64,000 nt of DNA from Dyadobacter sp. CY347 (GCF_021502655.1 NZ_JAKFFT010000007.1:1-64000); one strand, 5' to 3'. Positions 29,542 through 40,104 are shown, counted from the first letter of the stretch. Notes: generated by a model not told the origin, from the sequence alone. A program made the numbers and translations.

Positions 29542-30549
29542 TTATTTCACTTTCTGCCGCCGTTGCATCGCTTCGCGCCATGTTGTAAGGATAATTCCTT
29601 CTTTTTCAATGTATTTTTTCAATTCAGGATCAATCATCGCTAAGAAGTCACCTTCACGCGTCGGCAACGAATCCGAAATGTGCGGAAAAATGTCGGAATG
29701 GATTGTGCAGTGCATAATGACCATCGTCAGGCCCGGTTTGAGCGTTTTTATAGCCTGAATGTATTTTTCGGTCTTGTATTTTTGAAGCGCTTTTTCTGAT
29801 TTATCCCCATTTTCCGGACCTTTCCAGCCATAGCTTGTATTTTCCAGATCGTCCAGAACAGGAAGTCCGGCATCCCAAAGCTGTTTTCCGATGCTTTGGG
29901 TCATTTGGAAGCGCTCTGCGCTCATTCTTTCGTCCGCCTGGATCGACGTGTTATGCCCGCCCGGAAACATAACCGGAATTTTCTCCTGCATACCTACTTT
30001 TAGATATCGTTCCAGAAACTCGTTTTTTGCGAAGAGTGTGCCCATATGTGAATCCATGTGCGTTGGCTCGAAACCCATGGCCCGCGCACGGTCCAGCTGC
30101 GCGCGGATCTCCATTTCCACTTCATCCGCAGTTGCATTTTTAACAACATCGGCCACACTTCGCCACATCGCGCCTTCGGGATCAACCAGCCCTTTCACAT
30201 TCGGCTTCCCGGCGAGCGGTCCCCAGCGATAATCTTTCCATTCGGACGTCATAGTCAGGTGAAGACCGGCATCAAGATCTTTGTTTTCTTTCCAATAGCT
30301 TACAAAACCCGGCACCCAGCCGCAGGGCATCATTACGCTCAGCGAATTGGCAACACCATTCCGGATCGCCTTAATCGCGCCCTGATTGGACTCATAAGAC
30401 ATGCCCACGTCATCCACATGAATGATAAGCACTTTTTTCCCTTTCGGGTAACCTAGTTTTTCAGCGTAAGTTTCAGCGGTTTGCGCCATAGCAACATTGG
30501 ATAGCAGAATGAATAAGAAAAGTAATGTTGTTTTCATATAAGGATTCAT
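29542..30549 (-). CDS. Secreted YdjC/ChbG-family carbohydrate deacetylase-like protein
   Basis: 335 residues; ATG at 30549, with a second possible start at 30537 (MKTTLLFLFILLSN). A signal peptide ends near VAMAQ. The fold signatures are LIIHVDDVGMSY (metal-binding Asp pair), GLHLTMTSEW and PTHMDSHMGTLF (metal-binding His). The family removes acetyl groups from chitooligosaccharides or related sugars. The exported location and substrate are inferred. Confidence 0.85.
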   Translation of the reverse strand: MNPYMKTTLLFLFILLSNVAMAQTAETYAEKLGYPKGKKVLIIHVDDVGMSYESNQGAIKAIRNGVANSLSVMMPCGWVPGFVSYWKENKDLDAGLHLTMTSEWKDYRWGPLAGKPNVKGLVDPEGAMWRSVADVVKNATADEVEMEIRAQLDRARAMGFEPTHMDSHMGTLFAKNEFLERYLKVGMQEKIPVMFPGGHNTSIQADERMSAERFQMTQSIGKQLWDAGLPVLDDLENTSYGWKGPENGDKSEKALQKYKTEKYIQAIKTLKPGLTMVIMHCTIHSDIFPHISDSLPTREGDFLAMIDPELKKYIEKEGIILTTWREAMQRRQKVK

Positions 30550-30692
30550 TCAGGTTGTTTTAAGTTAAGGCAAATATTGGTTGTTATTACCCGTTTTGGC
30601 GCCTATTGTACTATCATTCTGCGGTTGGGATGTTTTAAGAAATACAATAGCCCCCGGTTTTTCACGTTATTTGCCAAAATCAGCCACCCCGC

Positions 30693-31673
30693 ATGATCCA
30701 TTTCCGAAGTCTGCTAACCTGTTCATTTCTTCTGTTTGTTAGTGCCGCGCAAGCGCAACATTTCTCGCTTAGCCGCCTTTTTTACCCGAATTTAACATTA
30801 AAAGCAGACTATGCCGTGCCTTCCAGCATGAACGGAACGCAGGATTATGGTGTGACAAGGACCGGTTTTTTAGGCATAATCCCCATCCACAGCGAAGTGC
30901 AATTGGGTTATAGTTTGAGAAAAAAGTTTGATCTGCGTGCAGTGCACACGGTTATGCTGGCGCAATACAACCAGATCCAGCCGACCGTTGATGGAAAAAA
31001 TACTCCTGAACATGGATATAAAACGCTTTCATTGGGTGTAATCCGGCTTCAAGCCAGCATTAAGGACCGGCTTTGGGTGTATGGAGGAGGTTTGGGAATG
31101 ACAGAGACCAATGAGACTTTTTTTAGTCCGCAGCCCTTTTTCTGGGGAGGCGCGGCGCGGATGCACATTCTCGGTTTGCGTACACAGATTTTGTATGGAT
31201 CTGTTTTAGCCTATAACCAAAAGCTGCGTTTCGTGCCTGTTTTTGGGGTAAATAAAGGTTTGGGAAGACATTGGCGCGTTTCCGCATTGCTGCCTTTTAT
31301 GGCCAATGCCAATTATAAAGCCACCAAATGGTTTAATGTGGATTTCCTGGCAGGACTAAGTGGTTATAGTGGCGGGTTTCAGATACAAATGCCTGAGGAA
31401 AAGATGCTTAGAAGAGAGAATTATCGTCAGATCAAGACAGGGATTTCTGCTAATGCACATTTGTTTACAGCCATTAATGTGTCCCTTGAAGCGGGCGTAA
31501 GCACTTTCCGGCAGATCAAAACATTCAACAGCGCACGGGAAAACCTCACTTCCTACACGCCGGCAACGACTCCTTACATTGGCGCAAGCGTTCGTTACAT
31601 TACGAGCCGGTCGAAGCTTTCTTCGAAATTTACGAGGAGAATGGGGTTAGGGCAGTCCGGGATCAACTGGTAA
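30693..31673 (+). CDS. Probable outer-membrane beta-barrel protein
   Basis: 326 residues. The signal peptide LLTCSFLLFVSAAQAQ ends near residue 22. The rest shows alternating amphipathic strands with Gly/aromatic turns (LWVYGGGLGM, VSLEAGVSTF, IGASVRYITS) typical of outer-membrane barrels. It may belong to the DUF6268-like Bacteroidota barrels, but I am not certain. It stands alone between minus-strand genes. Function is unknown. Confidence 0.7.
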   Translation: MIHFRSLLTCSFLLFVSAAQAQHFSLSRLFYPNLTLKADYAVPSSMNGTQDYGVTRTGFLGIIPIHSEVQLGYSLRKKFDLRAVHTVMLAQYNQIQPTVDGKNTPEHGYKTLSLGVIRLQASIKDRLWVYGGGLGMTETNETFFSPQPFFWGGAARMHILGLRTQILYGSVLAYNQKLRFVPVFGVNKGLGRHWRVSALLPFMANANYKATKWFNVDFLAGLSGYSGGFQIQMPEEKMLRRENYRQIKTGISANAHLFTAINVSLEAGVSTFRQIKTFNSARENLTSYTPATTPYIGASVRYITSRSKLSSKFTRRMGLGQSGINW

Positions 31674-31702
31674 TTTGAAATTCAGCTGATTCCAGTTTGA
31701 GC

Positions 31703-32698
31703 TTATGCGAAAGCGGGTGGAATAATAAGGTTCAGCGCTTCGGTTTTAAGCAACTCCTTATCGATCGGCACCACACCAACCAGTTCACAAACCAGGCCGC
31801 CGCCAAGATTTGAAATCGCAGCAATGGTTTTGGAAGGAAGGCCCAACGCAACGCAACAAGCGGCAATGCTGATCACCGTATCGCCAGCCCCGGAAACATC
31901 CGCAATTTGCCTGATATGCGCCGGTAACTTGTGGACTTCATCCTGATAATCAATGATTACACCGCGTTCTGAAAGTGTAATTAATGCGCCCTTCACATTC
32001 AGTGCTTCTTTCAAATGCCTCACGGCGTCGCGAAGTTCTTCCTGGTTATCAACATTGAATTCAATTTTCAAACCTTCGCGCAATTCTTTCAGGTTTGGTT
32101 TAAATAATGTGGTGTTGTTGTAAGCCAGGAAATTTCGTTTTTTGGGATCTACAACGGTTGGCACATTGTGTTCGTTGGCAAATGCAGTGATCTCAGAAAT
32201 AGATTCCGGGGTTAGCACGCCTTTGTCATAATCTTCAAAAATGATCACATTGCTGCTAGGAATCAGCTCTTTGGCTTTTGCAATGAGCTTTTCTGTTTCA
32301 GTTTGAGAAACAGGCTTATCCGTTTCTGTATCAATGCGGACAACTTGCTGAGAACCAGCGATAATACGTTCCTTAATGGTCGTAATCCTGCTTTCACTGC
32401 GGATTAAGCCCTCGCAATTCAAACCTTTGTCCTTCAGACTGTTTTGAAGCAAATCTCCCGAGCTGTCTGTGCCAATTACTGTGCAGATAATGGCTTCTGC
32501 ACCAAGCGATTGCACATTAAGAAGCACATTGCCGGCACCGCCGAGACGATACTCACGTTTTTGAACATTCACAACCGGAACCGGCGCTTCGGGGGAGATC
32601 CTTTCCACTTTTCCCCAAACATATGAGTCCAGCATTACATCTCCGATAACCAGTACACGCAAGGTGTTGAATGCTTCAAAAACCTGATTGATATCCAT
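31703..32698 (-). CDS. rfaE1: D-glycero-beta-D-manno-heptose-7-phosphate kinase (PfkB family)
   Basis: 331 residues with the HldE/RfaE kinase layout. It has GDVMLDSYVWGKVERISPEA at the N-terminus, LGGAGNVLLNVQSLGA for the sugar site, IIFEDYDKGVL and the PfkB catalytic motif DVSGAGDTV. It makes the bisphosphate used for ADP-heptose in lipopolysaccharide core synthesis. The nucleotidyltransferase domain of E. coli HldE is absent, as is usual where RfaE1 and RfaE2 are separate. Confidence 0.88.
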   Translation of the reverse strand: MDINQVFEAFNTLRVLVIGDVMLDSYVWGKVERISPEAPVPVVNVQKREYRLGGAGNVLLNVQSLGAEAIICTVIGTDSSGDLLQNSLKDKGLNCEGLIRSESRITTIKERIIAGSQQVVRIDTETDKPVSQTETEKLIAKAKELIPSSNVIIFEDYDKGVLTPESISEITAFANEHNVPTVVDPKKRNFLAYNNTTLFKPNLKELREGLKIEFNVDNQEELRDAVRHLKEALNVKGALITLSERGVIIDYQDEVHKLPAHIRQIADVSGAGDTVISIAACCVALGLPSKTIAAISNLGGGLVCELVGVVPIDKELLKTEALNLIIPPAFA

Positions 32699-32746
32699 TT
32701 AAAATTCTTCCTATTAATTCAAAATATTCGATCCGGCCTGACTAAA

Positions 32747-33175
32747 TCAGACATTCGTAACAAAATGCAGGCTGGAAACCTGGAACCGCTTGTTCAGATA
32801 AAGCCTGTGCGCATCGGTCCGCGCCTCAGACACACCTGAATCGAGGTGAACTTGTGCATAATTTCCATGCCTGGCAAAATCCAAAATCCAATCTATTAAA
32901 ATGCCCGCAAATCCTTTGCCGCGTTGTTCCGGTAAAGTGGACAGATCATCGATATAAATGTAATCCCCTCTGAAAAGGTTATAACCTGTTTCAAAAACCG
33001 CAACAGCTGCGGCTTCTCCGTTTTCTTCGATAAAGATAATTTGACGGTTATCTGCAAGCGTTTTTCTCACGGCTTCCAGGTAAATGTCGTCAGTAAGCTG
33101 GGGACGTAAAGCCTGAATCGCCCTGCGGCATTTCTGCATGTCGCTTTCAGTCTTTACAACTTGTACATTCGTCAT
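32747..33175 (-). CDS. GNAT-family N-acetyltransferase
   Basis: 142 residues. The acetyl-CoA loop is [20 protein letters not shown] near residues 82-101, and [10 protein letters not shown] is the preceding strand. The start overlaps the ribBA stop by 4 bp (ATGA), so the two are translationally coupled. The acceptor is unknown. Confidence 0.88.
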   Translation of the reverse strand: MTNVQVVKTESDMQKCRRAIQALRPQLTDDIYLEAVRKTLADNRQIIFIEENGEAAAVAVFETGYNLFRGDYIYIDDLSTLPEQRGKGFAGILIDWILDFARHGNYAQVHLDSGVSEARTDAHRLYLNKRFQVSSLHFVTNV

Positions 33176-34419
33176 CCTTTATTGACCGGAATGGTGAGGT
33201 TGCTCAAATTATGACCCATTTTATCTCTTTTTGTCAAAAGATATTTCTCGTTATGCGGGTTCGAAGGAATTTCAACATTCACCGAATCCACGATTTCGAG
33301 CCCGTAACCGATCAAACCAGCGCGTTTTTTAGGATTGTTGGTAATGAGTTTTAACTTGGTCACGTCGAGGTCACGGAGGATTTGGGCGCCAACGCCGTAA
33401 TCGCGGTCGTCCATCGGGAAACCGAGTTCCAGATTGGCTTCAACCGTATCCCTGCCCATTTCTTGCAGTTTATATGCTCTTAATTTATTCAAAAGGCCGA
33501 TTCCGCGTCCTTCCTGGTTCATATATACGATCACGCCCTTGCCTTCCTTGTCCACCATTTCCATGGCAGCATGCAGCTGGGGACCGCAGTCGCAGCGGCA
33601 GGAGCCGAAGATATCGCCGGTAACGCAGGATGAATGTACACGCACGAGAACGGGCTCATCTTTTTCCCAGGTTCCTTTTACCAATGCTAAATGCAGATCA
33701 CCCGTGTTAATCTGACGGTAGGCTATCAAATCAAAATGGCCCCATTTGGTGGGCAAATCCACGCCGATCTCTCTTTTAATTAAGGACTCTTTTTGAAGTC
33801 TGTATTCAATTAAGTCTTTAATACTAACCAGTTTAAGGTTAAAGCGATTGGCAATTTCCCGAAGCTGAGGCAAACGGGCCATGGAGCCATCCTCATTCAG
33901 AATTTCTACCAAAACTCCTGCTGGTGCTAACCCCGCAAGCCTTGGAAAATCGATAGCCGCCTCGGTGTGTCCGGTGCGTCTCAGCACGCCGCCCTGCTTG
34001 GCTTTTAATGGAAAAATATGTCCCGGGCGTCCGAGGTCTTCGGGCAATGTGTCAGAATCAACAAGCGCTTTGATCGTTTTGGAACGGTCGCTGGCCGAAA
34101 TCCCTGTGGTGCAGCCGTGTCCCAGCAGATCGACAGAAACGGTAAATGCGGTTTCGTGCAAAGCAGTGTTCGTGCCCACCATCATTTCGAGGTTCAGCTC
34201 AGCACAGCGCTCTTCGGTAATAGGAACGCAAATCAAACCACGGCCTTCGCGGGCCATAAAATTGACAATTTCTGGGGTTATGAGCTCGGCGGCACAGATA
34301 AAGTCGCCTTCATTTTCACGATCCTCATCATCAACGACAATGATCATTTCCCCTCTTTTTATGGCCTCTATGGCCTCATCTATGGAATCCAGAACTATTG
34401 GAATGCTATTATTATTCAT
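33172..34419 (-). CDS. ribBA: Bifunctional DHBP synthase / GTP cyclohydrolase II
   Basis: 415 residues. The N-terminal half (1-205) is 3,4-dihydroxy-2-butanone-4-phosphate synthase, with [17 protein letters not shown] and the [15 protein letters not shown] motif. The C-terminal half (about 210-400) is GTP cyclohydrolase II, with the zinc site [15 protein letters not shown] and [12 protein letters not shown]. It makes both precursors of riboflavin. The leader from its -7 box to the ATG is only about 45 nt, too short for an FMN riboswitch. Confidence 0.97.
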   Translation of the reverse strand: MNNNSIPIVLDSIDEAIEAIKRGEMIIVVDDEDRENEGDFICAAELITPEIVNFMAREGRGLICVPITEERCAELNLEMMVGTNTALHETAFTVSVDLLGHGCTTGISASDRSKTIKALVDSDTLPEDLGRPGHIFPLKAKQGGVLRRTGHTEAAIDFPRLAGLAPAGVLVEILNEDGSMARLPQLREIANRFNLKLVSIKDLIEYRLQKESLIKREIGVDLPTKWGHFDLIAYRQINTGDLHLALVKGTWEKDEPVLVRVHSSCVTGDIFGSCRCDCGPQLHAAMEMVDKEGKGVIVYMNQEGRGIGLLNKLRAYKLQEMGRDTVEANLELGFPMDDRDYGVGAQILRDLDVTKLKLITNNPKKRAGLIGYGLEIVDSVNVEIPSNPHNEKYLLTKRDKMGHNLSNLTIPVNKG

Positions 34420-34469
34420 TAATCAGGTTGACGAAAAATAGTTTTAAACAAAAACTCGTTTTTACTCTG

Positions 34470-34477
34470 CAAAGGTA
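34470..34477 (-). promoter_or_regulatory. -7 promoter element of ribBA
   Basis: On the minus strand TACCTTTG (34477-34470) is a perfect -7 box about 51 bp before the ATG at 34419. No good -33 element is present. Confidence 0.55.
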
Positions 34478-34603
34478 CATGCTTAATGTTGAAAAGTTCT
34501 ATTTTTGAACCTCCATTGCATTCTAACAAAGCTTTTAGCTTATCCGTTTCAATGACCGGCAGGAACTATCCAGCCCGTCATTTTGAGATAAATTTACTCA
34601 CTC

Positions 34604-36553
34604 ATGAAGATTAATCTACTGATATTGTTCCTGTTAAGTGCCTGTTTGTTTGTTCCCCAAAATGTAATCGGACAAGGCTTCTGCGGTACAACCGGTAAAT
34701 TTCTCGTCACTCCCACCGAAGGCTGCGCACCATTGACAGTGAATATTACGAATCAGATGGTTAATGCTGAAAATGTAACATACGCCTATAATTTCGACAA
34801 AAACAGCACTTCGCCGCCGGAGGAAAAGGACCGGTCTTTTGAGCTTTCCCATGTTTATAATCTTGCCGGGACTTACACCATTTTGCAATATGGCAGTATT
34901 AAAGATGTCGCGGGATTCAGCCTTTGTAAAGATGTTATTGTAAAGGAAAACCGGGCTCCCAAGGCAGAGCTGATGACTTGTAACAATGGCCGTGTGCGGC
35001 TTACGCTCATTAATGATGCGATCTCCTCCGCTTACGACGCGATTGAGATCAATTGGGGTGATCGTAAAAGTCAGTCGGTTAACATTAAAAATGGCGGTGT
35101 GCTTTTTTATGATCATCAATATGCTTCCGCCGGCAATTTTCCAGCAATTACTGTGCAGGGAAAACATGCTTCCGGGAATTGCAGCCAGACTTTAAAAACC
35201 ACATTAACCAAAGAAACTGCACCGCAGTCGCTGGCAAAAATCAGGATCAGGAGCGTGGAAATGATTGCGTCCGGCGAGGCAAAAATCCTCTACGATGGCA
35301 TGGAAGGCATTTCGACGGAAATCTGGATTGACAAAGGGGATGGGCAATTTGTATCCACAGGCAAAGGCGGTTCATCGGCCGGCGCTCAATCCGCAACAAT
35401 TTCGGGGCTTAATGCCAAGCAGGTGTATCGTTTTAAATTGTCGTCCAAGAATTTTTGTGATAACTTGATAGACAGCCCGATCGTCAGCAGCATGGTGGTT
35501 AAGGAAGGTTTGGTTTCTTTGGATGAGATCATTTCTGTGTCCTGGGAGCATTATCCAAATACTGACAATCTGATCCAATATCAATTAAAGCGTGACGGCT
35601 CGGTCATTTTTTCATCATCAGAACAGCTTTCCTATCTCGATACGGATGTCAAATGCGGGACTACTTATCAATATGAGATTGTTGCGATCATTGAAAATGA
35701 TGTCCGTTCGTACTCAACGCCTTTCAGCATTGCTCCCAAAAGTGCATCGCCCGAAACGATCACGACTGCCAGTGTAACAGTTAAGGATGAAAAAACCATT
35801 TCTACACAAGTTGCCCTGAGCGGCGAAGGCCTTACCAGCGGTTACGACCTCATTATTGAACGTGCAGCATTGGGAAGTCAGGATTTTCAGCAAGTTTCCC
35901 AACCCGACAATCAAAGTTTGTCGTTTGATGACGTAGAGGTGAATCCAAATGAGCTTTCGTATTGTTACCGGTTCACTTATGAAAATGCCTGCAACCTCAA
36001 ATCGCCCGCACCCAGCACGCCGATTTGCTCGATTCTTCTTCAAAACCGGATTTCTGATGTTTTTTGGAATGCCGATGCTCCTTTTACGGCCAGCGTAGCA
36101 TCTTATGATTTGATTCAAACGGACAATGCCGGGAATGTCCAGGATGAGATTCCCAAGCAGTTGGAGACCGGTCACGTGCTCGATATCGGATCGCAATCTG
36201 CCTTTTCATATCAGGTAAAAGCCCGCTCCGCAGACGGGAATATGGAGAGTTATTCCAATGTACTTTCGTTGCGGAGAGATCTCATAGTGCTTATTCCGGA
36301 CGCATTCACCCCGAATGGCGATGCTTACAACGAGCGGTTTGAAGTGAAGGCCTATTCTATATCAAAATTCAGCATGTCTGTTTTTACGCGTTGGGGTGAG
36401 GTTGTATTTCAAACCGATGACATTGCAGGCAGTTGGGACGGAAACATTAAAAACGAGAAAGCACCAGGAGGTTATTATTTGTATAAAATCGAGATGACGG
36501 ATGCGTTAGGGAGCCAGATTTCCAGAAATGGGAGTTTTTTATTGATCAGATAG
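34604..36553 (+). CDS. Secreted PKD/FnIII protein with type B T9SS sorting domain (copy 1)
   Basis: 649 residues. The signal peptide LLILFLLSACLFVPQNVIG is followed by a PKD-like part beginning near TPTEGCAPLTVNITN, a second PKD-like part (INWGDRKS), FnIII-like segments and the C-terminal sorting domain VLIPDAFTPNGDAYNERF with FTRWGEVVFQTDD. The next gene is a diverged tandem paralogue with the same order of domains. Expected to be exported through T9SS; ligand unknown. Confidence 0.88.
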   Translation: MKINLLILFLLSACLFVPQNVIGQGFCGTTGKFLVTPTEGCAPLTVNITNQMVNAENVTYAYNFDKNSTSPPEEKDRSFELSHVYNLAGTYTILQYGSIKDVAGFSLCKDVIVKENRAPKAELMTCNNGRVRLTLINDAISSAYDAIEINWGDRKSQSVNIKNGGVLFYDHQYASAGNFPAITVQGKHASGNCSQTLKTTLTKETAPQSLAKIRIRSVEMIASGEAKILYDGMEGISTEIWIDKGDGQFVSTGKGGSSAGAQSATISGLNAKQVYRFKLSSKNFCDNLIDSPIVSSMVVKEGLVSLDEIISVSWEHYPNTDNLIQYQLKRDGSVIFSSSEQLSYLDTDVKCGTTYQYEIVAIIENDVRSYSTPFSIAPKSASPETITTASVTVKDEKTISTQVALSGEGLTSGYDLIIERAALGSQDFQQVSQPDNQSLSFDDVEVNPNELSYCYRFTYENACNLKSPAPSTPICSILLQNRISDVFWNADAPFTASVASYDLIQTDNAGNVQDEIPKQLETGHVLDIGSQSAFSYQVKARSADGNMESYSNVLSLRRDLIVLIPDAFTPNGDAYNERFEVKAYSISKFSMSVFTRWGEVVFQTDDIAGSWDGNIKNEKAPGGYYLYKIEMTDALGSQISRNGSFLLIR

Positions 36554-36734
36554 GATTTTTTTAATGGCTTGTGGATCAGAATAATACTTTGAATGCAATC
36601 CCGTTTAATAGTTAAGCGGCATTCTCGCCCGAAATAGATTATTTTTGCAAACCCTTTTACAACCATCAGTTCTTCATAACACTCCCAATTACTATGAGTC
36701 TCTTAACAAAGTCATGTTATAATATTGCACACTT

Positions 36735-38657
36735 ATGAGATTAACACTACTAGCATTCTTCTTTATTTCACTCTTTTTCAGCGGAAAACTACAAGCACAG
36801 GGCGGACTCTGCAATGTTGGCGGTGGAGATTTCAATGTAAGTCCCATGGAAGGGTGTGCACCACTTACTGTTAGTATCACTAGTAACGTGGCTAACGCAG
36901 TCGATGTGGCCTATGCTATTGATTACAGAGGGCAAGCGAATCCCGGTGTAAGCCCATTATCCACATATCGATATGGTGTTGCTGGGAATTTTACAATTCT
37001 GCAAAAAGCTTTTTTGTCAAATGGAACTGTCGTTTATCAGTGTAAAAAAGTAAATGTTCTTGAAAGTCAGCCCGTTGTAGCACAATATACATCTTGTGGG
37101 GGAGGGAATGTAACTTTGTCAATCACCGATGATGCGATTTCAAAAGCCTATGATCAGATATCCATAGATTGGGGAGATGGACGTTCGCAAATATGGAATA
37201 AGGGAGAAAGTTTAAGTTTCGATCATACCTATACAGACGTTAGCAGCAGTCCGACTGTCACAATAACCGGTCGCTACAATGCAGGCAGGGGCTGTGACGG
37301 TGGTAGGGTAGCTACGCTTCCCATATCTTTTCAGCAAGCGCAATTGAATAGTATAGAAATAAAATCGGTTGAGATGCGGGGAGATGGAACGTTGCGATTG
37401 AGTTATTTGGGAATAGTTGCCATTCCGACCGAAATCAAATATTCTACTGACGGAAATAACTATGTGGCCGACGGGAAGCGTTCTTCCGGAGGTTTGCAAC
37501 CCTATGACATCAAGAATCGGAATTTAAATCAAGTTTATCAGGTAAAGCTATCTTCTCAAGACCTATGCTCCGGCGAAAGAGATAGCAAAGTATATAGCAG
37601 CATGACCCTCTCCGGCAAGTCTGAGGATGGAAAAATTATCCTTACATGGAGCAAATATCCAGACGCGGCTGACTTTACATCTTATGACCTTTTGAGGGAT
37701 GGGACAGTGATTAAAAGCTTCACATCCATCAACGACATTACATATACAGATGAAGACGTTCAATGTGGCAGTTATTCTGAATATCAGGTTGTTGCAAAGA
37801 TTAATGATGTGACTTCAACTTCCGCGCCAGTGGGTGTAAAGGCTGAAATTGCAACGCCCAGGCCAATCAAGGAAGCTGCGGTGACGGTTGCCGGGGATCA
37901 CATTGTAACCATCAAGGCAAATGTTCCAGGTGCTGGTCCTAACAGCACTTACGACCTTACCATTGAGAGAGCGGAGGCTGGTGCGACGTTATTTAAGAAG
38001 ATTATCACGCTTTTTAATCAAAGTGAATATTCGGATCCGGATGTTAAAACCAATGATCTTTCTTATTGTTACCGGATAAGTTATACCAATTCCTGCGGTC
38101 AGAAAGTCCCTGCATCCCAGCCGATTTGTACGATTTTACTTAAAAAGAATTTAACTACACTTAACTGGACAACAGAGACGCCGATTCTCGGTGGCGTTTC
38201 GGGCTATGACGTGATCCAGGCTGGTTCGAGCACGACAGAGGAGGTGATTCCCGTTCAGATGAATACGAATTACACTATTAAGGTGAATGCACAGAGCGAC
38301 CTTGAATACAATTTCCAGGTTAGGGCTAATTCTACTGCGGGCGGGTTTGAGAGCTTGTCCAATATCATCAATTACAAAAGAAGCGCGGGTGTTTTTGTCC
38401 CACAGGCTTTCAGTCCGAATGGTGATGGTTATAATGATATTTTAGAAGCCAAATCCAATCAGCTTCAATCCTTTAACTTCTCCGTAATGAACCGCTGGGG
38501 AGAGGTGGTTTTCCATTCCAACGACATTGCAACGGGCTGGGACGGGACCATAAACGGGGCAAATGCGCCGGTTGGATCGTACGTTTACAAAATGACTTTC
38601 GTGGACGATATCAATCAAACTGTTGAAAAAAGTGGTACATTTATGCTTTTACGATAG
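36735..38657 (+). CDS. Secreted PKD/FnIII protein with type B T9SS sorting domain (copy 2)
   Basis: 640 residues. The signal peptide LLAFFFISLFFSGKLQAQ precedes SPMEGCAPLTVSITSN (PKD), SIDWGDGRSQIW (second PKD), FnIII-like parts and the sorting domain VFVPQAFSPNGDGYNDILE with MNRWGEVVFHSND. It aligns with the preceding gene along its length but is clearly more diverged than the pair at 1-5337. The gap between the two genes is 181 bp, without a clear terminator. Confidence 0.88.
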   Translation: MRLTLLAFFFISLFFSGKLQAQGGLCNVGGGDFNVSPMEGCAPLTVSITSNVANAVDVAYAIDYRGQANPGVSPLSTYRYGVAGNFTILQKAFLSNGTVVYQCKKVNVLESQPVVAQYTSCGGGNVTLSITDDAISKAYDQISIDWGDGRSQIWNKGESLSFDHTYTDVSSSPTVTITGRYNAGRGCDGGRVATLPISFQQAQLNSIEIKSVEMRGDGTLRLSYLGIVAIPTEIKYSTDGNNYVADGKRSSGGLQPYDIKNRNLNQVYQVKLSSQDLCSGERDSKVYSSMTLSGKSEDGKIILTWSKYPDAADFTSYDLLRDGTVIKSFTSINDITYTDEDVQCGSYSEYQVVAKINDVTSTSAPVGVKAEIATPRPIKEAAVTVAGDHIVTIKANVPGAGPNSTYDLTIERAEAGATLFKKIITLFNQSEYSDPDVKTNDLSYCYRISYTNSCGQKVPASQPICTILLKKNLTTLNWTTETPILGGVSGYDVIQAGSSTTEEVIPVQMNTNYTIKVNAQSDLEYNFQVRANSTAGGFESLSNIINYKRSAGVFVPQAFSPNGDGYNDILEAKSNQLQSFNFSVMNRWGEVVFHSNDIATGWDGTINGANAPVGSYVYKMTFVDDINQTVEKSGTFMLLR

Positions 38658-38710
38658 GAACCATTTCCGGTAAAAAGGTTTTATAAAAGCATCACTTAAT
38701 TAGTACGACT

Positions 38711-39058
38711 ATGTTTGGTAATATGGCGGATATGATGGGGCTCATGGGCAAAATGAAAGACCTTCAGTCTCGCATGAAAGACGCGCAGGATTCATTGGTA
38801 ACGCTGACCCAGGTTGCTGAGTCGGGCGGTGGAATGGTGAAAGCGACTGTAAACGGACAAAAAGCATTAATAAGCCTGGATATCGATAAAGATCTCGTTA
38901 ATCCCGATGATAAAGAAATGTTGCAGGACCTGATTGTTGCCGCAGTCAATAAGGCATTGGATAACATTGAACCGAAAATCAAAGAGCACTTGCAAAAAGC
39001 TACGGACGGTGTACTTCCCAACATTCCCGGGCTTGATTTAGGAGGGTTTATGAAATAA
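38711..39058 (+). CDS. YbaB/EbfC nucleoid-associated protein
   Basis: 115 residues, the usual family length. It has the amphipathic start MADMMGLMGKMKDLQSRMKD, the strand part GGGMVKATVNGQKALISLDI and the PDDKEMLQDLIVAAVNKAL helix. The family binds DNA as a dimer. It lies 53 bp after the second T9SS gene and 11 bp before the glycosyltransferase. Confidence 0.92.
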   Translation: MFGNMADMMGLMGKMKDLQSRMKDAQDSLVTLTQVAESGGGMVKATVNGQKALISLDIDKDLVNPDDKEMLQDLIVAAVNKALDNIEPKIKEHLQKATDGVLPNIPGLDLGGFMK

Positions 39059-39069
39059 CCACTTCATCA

Positions 39070-40104
39070 ATGGCTCCCACTGTTGCGATTGTCATCCTGA
39101 ATTATAATGGCAGACACCATCTCGAACAATTCCTCCCCAACGTATTAAAATATTCCGAAGGCTATGCAATTTGGATAGCCGATAATGCATCCACAGATCA
39201 TTCACTCGAATGGTTAAATGCGAACTATCCAACATTACACACGCTCACCATTTCCGAGAACAAAGGTTATGCCGGCGGTTATAATGATGCCTTAGGACGC
39301 ATTGAAGCGGATTATTACATTCTGCTTAACTCCGACATTGAGGTTACAGAAAACTGGATAGAACCCGTGATCTCCTTCATGGACTCGGACGAAAGGATTG
39401 CCGCCTGCCAACCAAAAATACGCGCCTATGATCTTCCGACCCATTTTGAATACGCGGGTGCGGCCGGCGGATACATGGATTATCTGGGTTACCCGTTTTG
39501 CAGAGGACGGATTTTTGATACAAGGGAAGAGGATCTGGGTCAGTTTGATGACGAGCAGGATGTGTTCTGGGCAACGGGCGCTTGTCTTTTCGTGCGCGCC
39601 AATGCGTTTCATCGTGCGGGAGGTTTTGACGAGTCGTTTTTCGCGCATATGGAGGAAATTGACCTTTGCTGGCGCTTGCTGAACATGCAATACCGGATCA
39701 CATATTGCGGTAAGTCAGTGGTTTATCACGTAGGAGGCGGCACATTGCATAAATCAAATCCAAGGAAAACGTTCCTTAATTACAGGAACAACCTGATCAT
39801 GCTTTTTAAAAATCTGCCAAAAGGCAGGAGATGGAAAACGGTTTTTATCCGGTTGATATTGGACGGGATTTCAAGCGTTCGGTTTATGGCGACGGGTGCC
39901 TGGCCCGATGTTGTTGCCATTTTAAGAGCACACATTGCGTTTTATCTGATGATTCCGGCATTAATCAAGAAAACGAAACGGACATCAAATCGTGCTCCGC
40001 TATATTATAGAAGCATTGTTTGGGAGTATTTTGTGCTGGGAAAGCACCGGTTTAGTCAGTTGACCGGGATTAATCTTGATAAAATTACAGTTCCCAAATC
40101 GTAG
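39070..40104 (+). CDS. Glycosyltransferase family 2 (rhamnosyltransferase-like)
   Basis: 344 residues. The GT-A nucleotide-binding start is VAIVILNYNGRHHLEQFLPN, the metal site is the NSDIEV motif near residue 88, and HMEEIDLCWRL matches the acceptor ED motif. A hydrophobic stretch lies near 270-300. It probably adds sugars to a surface polysaccharide. Its last 20 bp overlap the convergent pspC-like gene. Confidence 0.9.
   Translation: MAPTVAIVILNYNGRHHLEQFLPNVLKYSEGYAIWIADNASTDHSLEWLNANYPTLHTLTISENKGYAGGYNDALGRIEADYYILLNSDIEVTENWIEPVISFMDSDERIAACQPKIRAYDLPTHFEYAGAAGGYMDYLGYPFCRGRIFDTREEDLGQFDDEQDVFWATGACLFVRANAFHRAGGFDESFFAHMEEIDLCWRLLNMQYRITYCGKSVVYHVGGGTLHKSNPRKTFLNYRNNLIMLFKNLPKGRRWKTVFIRLILDGISSVRFMATGAWPDVVAILRAHIAFYLMIPALIKKTKRTSNRAPLYYRSIVWEYFVLGKHRFSQLTGINLDKITVPKS

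Noticed and set aside
34420..34480. FMN riboswitch before ribBA
   Set aside because: The leader after the -7 box is only about 45 nt and shows no RFN-type conserved helices.
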